A stretch of 63,957 nt of DNA, from the NCBI GenBank assembly GCA_012064415.1, contig SSNU01004331.1:10038-73994 (forward strand), written 5' to 3'. Shown one piece after another: positions 21,638-31,890 of the stretch. Under the pieces are notes generated by a model. It worked only from the letters and a program-made list of their open reading frames with translations, did not search any database and had not been told where the DNA came from. The first letter of the stretch is position 1, and the number at the start of each line of letters is the position of its first letter. The DNA comes from Gyrodactylus bullatarudis (lineage: Eukaryota > Platyhelminthes > Monogenea > Gyrodactylidea > Gyrodactylidae). Position numbers and translations under genes: made by a program.

Positions 21638-24230
21638 CTATTCTTTTTTTTTCTTGTCTGGTTTAGACTTTTTATCTCCGCCTTCGGAAGCTAAAAGAAA
21701 AATTATGGATAACAAAAACGAATTTCAAAAAGGAATTCAATTGCTCACGATATGTATTCTCGTCGAGATAATCCTTTTTCTTGTTCTTCTTCGATTTCTT
21801 TTCCTTCTTGACTGGAGGAGGGGCCGGGGGTGGGTTTTTCATTTCAAAGTATTCTGGAAAATAAATACATACATTAACTTTTTTGAATTTAAAACAAGAC
21901 ATTATTATATTTGGACAAAAATTTCTAAAATCACCATATTTTCGAATATGTTACCGTTAATCTTGTTACTCTTGATAGTCTTAAGACTATCAGGTAGTGA
22001 AACCCCTGGTACTACCAAGACCAACACTGACGAATTGTTGTTACCGAGAAACAAGTTTAACAAACTATTCCGTTATTCTTAAGACTACCTGATAGTCTTG
22101 AGACTATCAAGATTAACGGTAAAATATATATTATTATTATTATGTTGTGGAAAAAGATAAACAAAATTATGAAAAAGGTTTTTTTTATTCTCATAATGTA
22201 AACTTGAATTGGCCTTTTTTTCTAATCAATTAATTAATTTTTTCTCGATTGTCATTCAAAAAATTAGTTAATTTTAACCCTTTCGGTGCTGATGGACAAT
22301 GTATGTCCATTTTCCAATTTTTTTGAACCTTCAAAACTCTACCAGTTTGATAGGTTTATGGATCAATTAAAGTTTAAATTGAAGCCCACAATGTGAACTT
22401 GCTTAAATTGGTAATATTTTTGGCCAAATAACTTGGTATCTTTATAGCTAAATTTTGGTTTTCATAAAATTTGTGTAATAGTCTCGGCACCGAAACAATT
22501 AAATTCCTTGCTTGTCTAAATAATATCAAGAATGAGTTACAATTTTTAGAACATTTTGTATACCAAAATATCGATTTCAGTACAAATTGATCTAAAATTT
22601 AAAACATTAGTATTATCAGCCATTGGTCATCCAAAAGTTTCGAGGGTTATTGTCTCTAAAAGCCTTTTCCATTGGTACGACGAGCTCATCATACACAAAA
22701 TACAATTCGTACATTTTCGTGATTTCATTCCTATCAGTTTCGTCCAATCAGATTAGAGAATAGTAGAGTATAAGAGTTTAATTCACGAGGCTCTTGAAAT
22801 AGGCAATAATGATCCTTTTAATGGAAATCTTGGTGAAGTGAACATTGAGCAGTTTTGAATTCAGCTTTTTGACAAAAAGAGGAAGTTAAAACAAATCTGA
22901 TGAGAAATTGGCTCTTTTTTGATTCCTCTGATTATAGTCTATTCTTCCGACTTTATCATCTTAGGTTAAAATCTTTTCTTTTACTTTTCTCTAATTAGAT
23001 TGGTCAAAACTTATTAGGAAAATTTTATTTTGTGCTTGATGAACTCGTCGTACCACTGAAGAAGGCGTGTGAAGAAAATCATCGTCAAAAAGGTAATAAT
23101 AATGTTTTGATCAACTTTATTACATTTTATAATCATCTGAAGCTAAATTTCTGAGCTACGAATTATTGTTAGTCTTGAAATGACTGTGATAATTAAACTG
23201 TATTTCTAACAGATAATTTCTGTTAAATTATGGATTTACTTTTTGATCAGAGCATTATTCAGATGATTTAACAAAAGAGGAATTTATTTCTTACATAAAA
23301 TAGTGTTCTAGATTTTCAAGATAAATTCCCCTTTATGATACATGAGAGTTAAACATAATCTTACTTAGTAGTAGAATGATGTTTATTTATCTGATTTCCA
23401 TTATGCATGAGAACTGAATAAAATTTTAGATTATGGAAATCAATCTCGGGCCCTACATTGTCACTCATGAATGATGAGTCATCATTCATGACTTGTTAGG
23501 TTTGATCTTAAATCTGCTCGAATTCATCCTAAAGTCTGAGAGGTCTGAATACAATTCGAAAATGATATCGAATTACTCCTAGAATAATCAATTTTCTTTC
23601 ACTTTGAGTAAGAATCCATTGGTTTTGTAGATTGTACTTTCACAAAGATAAGTACAACTTGTGCTTCATAATATTTTTCTATTAATTGAATCCAACCTCT
23701 TAATTTTTCTACTTAGACTGATTATGTTGATTAATTGATTGTGATAAAATATCTCTCTGTGATATTTTCCGAAATTCTGACCGTATTGAGTTAGGATTTG
23801 TCAGTTTTTAAATCCTCATTTTCTTTGTTTTGGTTGAAATAAAAGTACTTTTATCCTTTGTTCTAAATTAGAATTGATCATGTTTCAATTGAAACTTGAC
23901 GGTTTCATTAATCTTGCCATGATTGCAGTTATCCTTAATCCGACATGACAGTTATTTCCTTGTAATCTCTTGCGGGTGATTGTATTGTTTTTTATATCCA
24001 CACTATGTATTTACTGTAATTTAGCTCGTTAACTTACTCTTTGCTCGTCTAATATCTTTATTATAAAATTATAATTTGATTATTTTGTATTTAGTATTCC
24101 TTCCATAGACTTACCATATCCTCCGTTTCCTCCACATGCATATGAAATACAAGCCTCTTTTTAATTGAATTACCCAAGTAAGAATGAATGGATGAGTAAA
24201 CTCACTAGTTTCCATTGTTCCAGCTTTCAT
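21638..24230 (-). CDS. Small Lys-rich protein, four exons, 74 residues
   Basis: Exons in transcript order are 24206-24230 (ATG start), 24115-24156, 21749-21853 and 21638-21690 (TAG stop). Introns are 49, 2261 and 58 nt, with GT-AG ends and matching phases (1, 1, 1). The total is 225 nt, exactly 75 codons. The protein starts 'MKAGTMETKACISYACGGNG' and continues 'GYEYFEMK', then a Pro stretch (NPPPAPPP), a long Lys-rich segment, and the basic end 'KKSKPDKKKKE'. No signal peptide. The Cys-Gly-Gly-x-Gly-Gly-Tyr exon is the counterpart of the CRGGGY exon at 17914-17952: both start in phase 1 and end one base into the Val/Glu codon. The long intron holds two MITEs and could hide extra micro-exons. 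Function unknown. Confidence 0.65.
21951..22122. mobile_element. Small MITE, TTACCGTTAATC termini, copy 1
   Basis: About 172 bp, starting TTACCGTTAATCTTGTTACT and ending in its inverse. The inner palindrome 'gatagtcttaagactatc' is present in both arms. A second, rearranged copy is at 25837-25935 and diverged pieces occur near 27290-27345. Confidence 0.75.
22274..22502. mobile_element. piggyBac-type MITE, copy 2
   Basis: TTAACCCTTTCGGTGCTG at the left, CGGCACCGAAACAATTAA at the right, so TTAA at both ends. It is the reverse complement of 16652-16868 with few differences. It lies in the long intron of the 74-residue gene. Confidence 0.85.
22560..23110. repeat. Old dispersed repeat with CTGAAGA / GTCGAAAC-like blocks
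   Basis: Bases 22612-22690 (minus sense) and 23041-23095 (plus sense) share 'CTCGTCGTACCA' followed by a GAAGAAGG-type block. Bases 41440-41510 and 53380-53440 are relatives. It resembles the hammerhead-like terminal blocks of retroelements, but the catalytic boxes are degraded here. Confidence 0.4.
23110..24100. other. Intronic stretch without repeats I can define
   Basis: This is the interior of the long intron of the 74-residue gene. There is a short palindrome around 23461-23490 (CACTCATGAATGATGAGTCATCATTCATGA-like). No coding segment passes both frame and splice checks. Confidence 0.4.
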
Positions 24231-25103
24231 TAAAAATCAAATAAACTCAAAAACGGGAATGAGCTCACTTTCAAAAAAACCAGCTAAATGTAAATTGATT
24301 AGTGGGGTTAATCACTAATTTTGGGTGATTACAACAAACTTCTTCCATAAGAAACTAGAGAACCAAAATTAGGCATATTTTCTCTAGAAATTTACAATTT
24401 TTATGTATGCCTTTAAATTGGGATAAACGTTGTCATGTAAAGTTTATCGTTTCAATACCTTTTAGCGTGATAGTTCCTTGAATGAAAATAATGACAAAAT
24501 ATTTCATAAAATAGGTCCAATTACTGCTCGCTAGAGATGAGGATTTTTGAGATTAATTTCATCGTAGGGAATTCAAGAAGCCTAATTACTCACGCATAAT
24601 GGATTCGAAAGAGAAGAGACTGTTATCTGATACAAAGACAAATTTAGGATTGATAAACTAATGACTGCGCAATATTTGTCAATATCTAAACATGATATAT
24701 CTTGTTGACCTAAGTTAAAATAATCTTGTTGTTGGATCAATGAATCGATATTTAAGTTTTTCATAAATTTATGAGGAATTATTTTTTTTCTGAGAGCCAA
24801 GTAGTTAACCTCAGAGATCTCTTAAAAGTATGTTGATTAGCTGCTAGTTTGCCGGGTTTTTGAGCTCTTAAAAAATTGAAGAATGAAAATGAATGGATGT
24901 AGTTTATTGAGAAGTTTTAGAATTTACAAGAGTGATTAAATAAGAGGGATTGTAATCCCAAAAGACAAGAAGGAATCAAATCTAATAAGTGGTCTAACGA
25001 AAATTCACTTTCAGAATAAAATAAGGATTTCTTGTGTCCAATAGAAGTATAATTCAATAGTTATTGATTTGAGATTCAATACAAAAATTAAATCCCTCAA
25101 TGA

Positions 25104-25427
25104 ATGCTTGAAGAGGGATCATATTTACAAGCTACATATCCTCTAAAGAAGGTGTTTGACTGTTTCAGTACCGAAAAGTTTGGAAGAGGCTTTGTTATTG
25201 CTCCAATTAGATCTACTTCTAATAGATCTAATACAAAAATAGCTATTTTTATCAATATAGAAAACAAAGGAACGTTCGTTCCCTTTCTATTAGACCAGGA
25301 AAATGTCATTTCCCTCAATGATTTAGAAACTTATTATTGTTGTACAGTCGAAACTGAAACTCAATGGCCACCCCAGTCCGAAGAAATTAGAACGCAATAT
25401 ATCTCGAGAAGTATTGGTGCATTGTAG
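25104..25427 (+). CDS. Hypothetical ORF, 107 residues, partly repeat-derived
   Basis: An open plus-strand frame. Its first third (25127-25185) is a dispersed repeat shared with 53393-53450. The rest is composition-normal ('NKGTFVPFLLDQENVISLND', then 'LETYYCCTVETETQWPPQSE') and ends at a TAG. No known motif, signal peptide or membrane helix. It could be an exon that has captured repeat sequence, or an unrecognised mobile-element gene; the latter half is the more believable coding part. Confidence 0.35.
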   Translation: MLEEGSYLQATYPLKKVFDCFSTEKFGRGFVIAPIRSTSNRSNTKIAIFINIENKGTFVPFLLDQENVISLNDLETYYCCTVETETQWPPQSEEIRTQYISRSIGAL

Positions 25428-25613
25428 TTTTCCGTTTAACCCGAGTTTCAAGAAGTACGAAAAATTGAGTTTTTAAAGCTTTATTGCAAGTATCAGAGTT
25501 TAAAAGCATCAGAGTGTATAAAAGACAAGGTCCTTTTTCATAAGAACATACATTTTTTCCATTTTAGTTTATATAGAGCCAAATATATTATCATTAAAAT
25601 TTAACAAATGAAT

Positions 25614-25835
25614 TACATTTCGCCAGGTCTCGTCAGTCTCAATTCCTGGTTCAAAATTGTTATAATGATTTGTCTATGAATAAAAATTATAAAACCTTCT
25701 CTTGAATAATTCCAATTGATGAAAAACCATAAAACTGTTTTAGTATTCACTGAATACTATTCAGGTAGAAAAGAAAAATTAAAAATCAATTGGGCCATGG
25801 TAGTTCTAAATTGTGCGTGTAATTCTTTTGGATAT
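25614..25835 (-). pseudogene. Relic of the gene tail seen at 30675-30998
   Basis: Nucleotide similarity over about 200 bp to 30675-30900, including 'atttcgccaggtctcgtcag' and 'aaaatcaattgggccatgg'. The minus frame reads 'TMAQLIFNFSFL' against 'TLAQLIFYFSFL' in the other copy, then hits a stop. A MITE interrupts it at 25837. Two copies of one gene's 3' end therefore lie 5 kb apart. Confidence 0.5.
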
Positions 25836-25836
25836 G

Positions 25837-25935
25837 TTACCGTTAATCTTGTTACTCTTGATAGTCTTAAGACTATCAGGTAATCTTAAGACTAACGGAA
25901 TAGTTTGATAAACTTGTTACCAGGTTTCAAGATTA
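25837..25935. mobile_element. TTACCGTTAATC MITE, copy 2 (shortened)
   Basis: Starts exactly like 21951 (TTACCGTTAATCTTGTTACT), keeps the palindrome 'gatagtcttaagactatc', then deviates and ends near 'ttcaagattaacaaga'. Confidence 0.6.
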
Positions 25936-26426
25936 ACAAGATATTCAACTATAAAATATAGTTTGCTGATCTTGATTCTCGGTAATAAGTTTCGTTGATT
26001 GAATCAAATTTGAATTAAATAAGGCTTTGTTAAGGCTATGAAGATTTTTTATCAAACAATCCAATTGTGTAGGGTCTGAAATTGAAACTTCTTATATAGT
26101 GCAATGCGAAACTCATGGATTCCAGAGAATAAGACGAATCAGCGAAATTCAGCGAACAGTACTAATTTTACGTAAGGATTTTATCTCAATAGTTCGTCAA
26201 ATTTGATACCGAGTTTCAGAAATAACTAGTTAGTGATCTTACTATAAATTTCTTCCCATCACGTATTTTCATTTGTTGATTCACGTCTATTCTCAAAATG
26301 AGGAATACTTTTTACCAATTAAAGCCATCTGGACCTTTTCTGATAATATGCGGAAATTCATATTTCAATATCAAACTTATTATTCTTGAAGCCTGGTAAC
26401 AAGTTTTACAGCTATTCAGCTAAAAG

Positions 26427-27175
26427 TAAAGCTAGTTAATATAATATGAAGATGGGAATTTATGATTTTTACAAAATTCTTATTTTTTTATCAAGAAATC
26501 GAAATTGACCAAGATGTTTTGGAATCTAGATCATAAGGCCCTCTTTCACGATACGGAGAAAAAAAATTTAGAAAAAATCAATTTTTAAGGAAAATACGGC
26601 AAATTTGAAATCTTGAAGAAGCGCTAAATTCCCATTTTTTTAGACTTTGAGTTGAAAATTTTTGTTGATTTCAATGTGAGAGAGTGATCAAAAGGATCAC
26701 TAAAAGACAAAAAAAACCGATGATCATAATAAAAATTTTGATAAATTTGTCATTTTTCTGGGATCTTGAAATATCAAATTTCATCGACTTTCAAGTAGGG
26801 AAAATGATGAAAAAATCGAAATTTGATTTTGACACGATTATGGGCTGATTCTTAAAACCAGATTCAGCATATTTAATTTCTGTGACTAATTGTGATCCTA
26901 AGAAGCAACTTTTGATCACTCTCTCACATTGAAATCAACAAAAATTTTCAACTCAAAGTCCAAAAAAATGGGAATTTGGCGCTTCTTCAAGATTTCAAAT
27001 TTGCCGTATTTTCCTTAAAAATTGATTTTTTCTAAATTTTTTTCTCCGTATCGTGAAAGAGGGCCTTATGATCTAGATTCCAAAACATCTTGGTCAATTT
27101 CGATTTCTTGATAAAAAAATAAGAATTTTGTAAAAATCATAAATTCCCATCTTCATATTATATTAACTAGCTTTA
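26427..27175. repeat. Near-perfect fold-back element, family A, 749 bp
   Basis: The left end TAAAGCTAGTTAATATAATA and the right end are exact inverses, and the two halves pair almost throughout (arms of roughly 340 bp, centre near 26800). No ORF. It is the best-preserved member of the family and would extrude as a very long hairpin. Arm fragments of the same family lie at 4.0, 15.7, 37.8 and 51.8 kb. Confidence 0.85.
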
Positions 27176-27189
27176 TATATAAAGTTCCA

Positions 27190-28900
27190 ATTACAATGTT
27201 GGATTTTTTTCTTAATCTTTGATATTATTTTGGAAAAATTTGATTCAATCAACCCAACCTATTACTGAGAAACAAGATCAGCAAACTATATTATATAGCT
27301 GATTATCTTGTTAATCTTGTTACCGAGTAACAAGTTTGAGTTGGAATCTAATTAAGATTATCTAAATCTTCTTAATTCATAGCTGAATCCATATCCTTTG
27401 AATTTTAATTTTATGTTAATAGGGATAACTCCTCCTTCAGTTAGTTTTTGTTCTACCGGTTGAGTTGCTTCATCTTCTAAAGCTTTTTGTATTTCTGAAC
27501 AAATCTTCTATGGTATCCGTTTTTTTCAGTCTTTCATTAATCTCATTCAATACTTCATTCACTGACTATTCTTTTGACCCTTTTCACAAGTCCTATTATT
27601 AAGCCTGATTTATAACTCTTTGGACAATAACTCGAGAAACTTAAGTACTTTCCTGAGAATTTTTCTTTTTAGACCCCATACGATTTTCTCTTAGGTGTCC
27701 ACATACCTAACATACAATTTTTTTGCATCGATTCATTAGTGGTTAGAATTATATAAAATTTTTCAAGTTTTCTAGTCAAATTTCTTTTTTCTCTTGCCAT
27801 GCTAATAAAGGTTATGTAGAGTCCACACTGTGTTATGTAAACAAACATACCCTCATCCCCTCCTTGTACATGGTATATGCTGATGTCATAGGGAGATTTA
27901 TGCTCATAACTCTTTCATTTTTTACTGTAAAGTCATGAAACAAACACCATTTTAATCAGCTTAACGAGACCAACAAAATACATCACTTATTAAAATAATA
28001 AGAGCCTTTCAGCTTTTTTGAACTTTGAAGCCACTTGAAACTAAGAAAAAAATTTTTTCGGAATAACCTTTCAAACCTATATTGAAGACTCTTCAATGAA
28101 AAAGATTTTTATACCTTTAATTTGAGGCATTACACATCAACATGGGTTGAACTACTATCTGAATATGTCAAATCGAGTCTTTAGTATTTATGTAAACTTT
28201 GAAGTGCTATAATTTTTTCCTTGCATTTTAAGGAAAAAAATAAAATACGCCATTGGAATCAGCTTGAAAAGTTACACAGAATTGTGATTTATTGAATTGA
28301 AAACTACCAAATTTTGTGCTGCACAGTGTAATTAATTAATTGATACACTTCTCCACCAGTTCTGGTGCTTGAGAAAGCACACACCCTGTTTTGGACTCTT
28401 GAAACAGTTTTTTCTTTTCATAATCATACTTTAAAATAATTTTTTTTCATTTTTGGTCTCATTTTGTAGAGAAATTTCTCTTAATTTGATCTGTACCACT
28501 AAACCCTATTGAACTCCTGTTTTTAGTATCAATAATTACTAATTATTCACTCGACTTCTAATTCCTCATGAAGATCCCTTCGTCATCAGAGAATTTCTAT
28601 TACATATATATCAAATCACGTATTTTTCAAAAATCTATCAATACAGAAATTCAATAATTAGAAACCTCTTAGTCAATTGCCAAAAATGAAGAATATTCAA
28701 TGAGATGAAAATTTTTCATATAGGTTATTTAAAAGCTTGTCTAAGAATTTTAAAAATAATCAGTTGTTATTTTTTTATTTAAACAAGATTATTTACTTTT
28801 CAAAAAAAACTGTTTAGACATGATGTAAATAAAATGAAGAAAATTAATTAATGAGTTCAAACCTTTTACATTTATAGCTTAAGTATAGTTGTCGCAAAAT
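27190..28900. other. Gene-poor AT-rich stretch
   Basis: Diverged TTACCG-type MITE pieces lie at 27280-27345. One terminal repeat of the TTGTGCCC family lies around 28345-28420 (CCAGTTCTGGTGCTTGAGAA…CACACCC). Nothing else that I can support. Confidence 0.4.
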
Positions 28901-29093
28901 TTAGGTGTTAACTTTAATTTTCCCTTTAACTTCCTTATTTTACATCCAATTCTAATAAAACATATATCAATAGAATTGATACAGTTTATACAACATTTTG
29001 ATAATGTTATTTTTACAAATTCATTCAACAGTATTTGAAAAATTCAAAATCCGTGGTAGCTCGGTTATAGTTTGGGGAGGCATCAGTTATTGA

Positions 29094-30277
29094 GTGACTT
29101 TGAGGCTAGAATTCATAAGCTCCAAGATGAATTCAGAAACCTATCAAAAAGTTCTTGAAGACTCCCTAATACCATTAAAAGAAGGGATATTAGAAAATGG
29201 ATTGGTTTTTCAGCATGATAACGCGCCTTGTCATCGATCTAAATCTACTAAAGAGTTTTTAGACCAAGCTGATATAAAAATCATGGACTGGCCCCCTAAA
29301 AGTCCTGATCTTAACCCAATTGAGAACATATGGGGTACTCTATCTGTAGTGATCTCCTAAAGAGATTCGATTTGATAGATATAATTTAGATATGTCTATT
29401 AGACATAGATGAAATTTGAAACAGCGCTTGTTCCCAGAATATATTTCAAATATATGATTTTTTAAGTGAAAATTCTATAGTTTTCTTTTATTATCATTAT
29501 TTTCATCGATTTTCAGGGTTGTATCTTGCTAAAAATGCATAACTTTATACAAGTACAATAGATTTCTGAACTTTTACATTCTGGTTAATATTTTTTCCTT
29601 GTTTGAAATAACGCTAATGGTTAAAATTAATTTAAACATAGTTCGAAACCTTAGTTTAGCTTCAAGATATAGTGATTTACTGAATTAAAACAATACTCTG
29701 TATTTGTTTATTGTGGGGACTTTGCGATTTTTGACAAAAATTCAAATTTCATCTATGTCTAATTGATAGACATAGATATGTTTAGATATGTTTCTATTGA
29801 TAAGTGGTCGAATTCTTGGGCAATTTAAACAAATCGTTGTACAAAAATTAAATAAATAAAAATTGTTTTAAATGAGCCTGTTGATGGAACAGGGACTTTT
29901 GATTTGAAAAATTTAATAAGAATGACTAGTGATAATGATATGTCTTCTTCCAGTAACATGGCCGATTCTCCAATGTTGGAAATCAATAAACCCAAGCCAA
30001 AGATAACGAAATGGGACAAGAAACTCATGAGGGAGTTCCTAGCCTTTAAAGAACAATATGCCAACATAGACTTAGATGACGAAATAAAGACGCAATCACA
30101 ACATATCTCAGAAAGTTTACAAAAATGAGAAGCAATACAGGAATATACAAGAACTGAAAGATGCCATCAATAAAGAGTGGGATTCTTTTAGAAAAGATGA
30201 TCTTGATCCCTATCTTATGTCTATGTATCAAAGATGCATTGATGTCATTGAAAATAAAGGTGATTTCTTGAAATAAA
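29094..30277 (+). pseudogene. Tc1-like transposase, interrupted C-terminal part
   Basis: 29094-29345 encodes '…GLVFQHDNAPCHRSKSTKEF', then 'IKIMDWPPKSPDLNPIENIW', the signature second Asp (QHDNAPCH) and third acidic residue (SPDLNPIENIWG, DDE type) of Tc1 transposases. The frame then breaks. The C-terminus resumes near 30116 as 'YKNEKQYRNIQELKDAINKE' and ends 'YQRCIDVIENKGDFLK' with a stop at about 30277. Joining the pieces restores the usual Tc1 order, so the sequence between them is an insertion. Confidence 0.8.
29360..30115 (+). other. Insertion inside the Tc1 transposase
   Basis: Near the left side the insert has 'ttagacatagatgaaatttg', and at 29745-29765 its complement 'caaatttcatctatgtctaa'; the first 430 bp therefore look like a small inverted-repeat element. 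The right part (29880-30115) carries a frame reading 'DLKNLIRMTSDNDMSSSSNM' and then 'KPKITKWDKKLMREFLAFKE', which looks like a fragment of a real protein of unknown identity. The insert may be compound. Confidence 0.45.
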
Positions 30278-30674
30278 AGAGTGGAAACATGAATATTGCG
30301 TTTTGTATCTTAATGAAGTATGGTATTTTTGAATTTTTCAAATACTGTTGAATGAATTTGTAAAAATAACATTATCAAAATGTTGTATAAACTGTATCAA
30401 TTCTATTGATATATGTTTTATTAGAATTTTATGTAAAAAGGAATTTAAAAGGAAACTTAAAGTGAAAACCTAAATTTACATATTCTTATTATTCTTTTTC
30501 CAGGTCAAGTTGATGAAAGTTTTAATTTTAATTAACATCTAATGCTTAGAAAAGAAATACAAATATATATATTTTGTATCAAATATTCATGTATACTTAC
30601 ATAAATTTCCGAAATTCCCATACAGTAATTCATCATCGTCAGTATAAAATATTTTTTTATTTAGAGAAATATAT

Positions 30675-30998
30675 ATTTCGCCAGGTCTTGTCAATCTCTA
30701 ATCCTGGTTCAATTAAATGATTATAAATATTTGTTAAATGAAATTTAGGCTAATGAATTCTTGAAACACTTATAATTGATGAAAAACCAAAAAACTTCTC
30801 TATTATAAGGTGTAGAAAAGAAAAATAAAAAATCAATTGGGCCAAGGTAATGGTAAATGTGAATGGTTCTTTTGGATGCATAAGTTTGGATCTTCGTTCA
30901 TGATTAGAAATTTCTCCCGGATTTTGAGGTCTATAAGTTAATCGTTTGGACATTTGAATAAGATTTTGAAATTTTCTTGCCTTGCTTGACAACCACAT
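30675..30998 (-). CDS. Possible terminal exon with hydrophobic tail
   Basis: The minus frame reads '…WLSSKARKFQNLIQMSKRLT', a hydrophilic middle (RRSKLMHPKEPF), then a long hydrophobic end 'TLAQLIFYFSFLHLIIEKFF'. Without splicing there is no good start. A damaged relative is at 25614-25835. The tail could be a membrane anchor or GPI signal. No family recognised; upstream exons not found. Confidence 0.35.
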
Positions 30999-31029
30999 TG
31001 CTCTAGTTGCTTTTTTATTGAGGAACTGA

Positions 31030-31890
31030 AATTATTAATGAAACTGAAATAAATGATACGGCAAGTGTAAATATTCCTAATTTCTAACTGATCAATGATC
31101 AGTGATCATGGAAATTCAAGAAATAGGTCAATAATAAGTATAATTTATAATATAATATAAGTTTAATTTTATAATTTGAGTATAATTGCTGCATTAAATC
31201 TTTATGTGTTGAATCTGGGAAACAGATTCTGAATGAGGTGATAAAGATAAGTTTTTAAAGGACCGCTTTTGTATTATCTGAGAAGAAAGAAAGGGTTCAA
31301 AAGTATATCATCAAGAAGAGGATTCAAAGGCTCAATTTCATCAGTGATAAATTCTACGTTCTGAATAAATTAAGAAATGGATTACTTGAAAGATTATGCA
31401 TCATTATTGGGGTTTTCTCAAAAATATTTCCTAAAATATTTGAAAAAATACAAATCTAGCCCAATTTTAGAAATTTTATCTCAAAAGTAGCCCCCATCTG
31501 AGAATCATTAAAAATTTTCAAATTCTTTCTGGGATTTTAAAATATTTGAAACGATCTGACTAGTTATAGGTTAACTTTTCTATTCTTATGGCTCTTTAGT
31601 TCATTATTTTTGGTTGAATAATTTGTACAAAAGTATGGTAGGAGATTTGGTGTGAAAAAAATTGAAAAAATTAAAATTTTTCGCTCTTTTGGAGTTGATA
31701 TAAAATGTTCATATCATTGATAGGGATTATGGGAAATTTCTTCGACTTGAAATATCTAACATGACTCAATTCTACAAGTTATGTTATGACCTGATCTCAA
31801 GTTTAGAAGAAGAAAGATTTTAATTTCGCTGAAAAATTTTGAATTCGTTCAGCATCCTGATTGGTTAAAAAAAGAAAACTCGTAATCTGA
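31030..31890. other. No gene seen
   Basis: AT-rich sequence up to the edge of the piggyBac element. A few short inverted segments; nothing I would name. Confidence 0.4.

Larger units (their letters stand above)
28905..30473 (+). mobile_element. Tc1-like element with about 145-bp inverted repeats
   Basis: Arms at about 28905-29050 and 30326-30473 are inverted copies ('caatagaattgatacagttt' and its complement are at about 28968 and 30389). The body holds a Tc1 transposase in two pieces separated by about 760 bp of unrelated sequence. Long inverted repeats of this kind are known in some Tc1-like subfamilies. The copy is defective. Confidence 0.75.
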
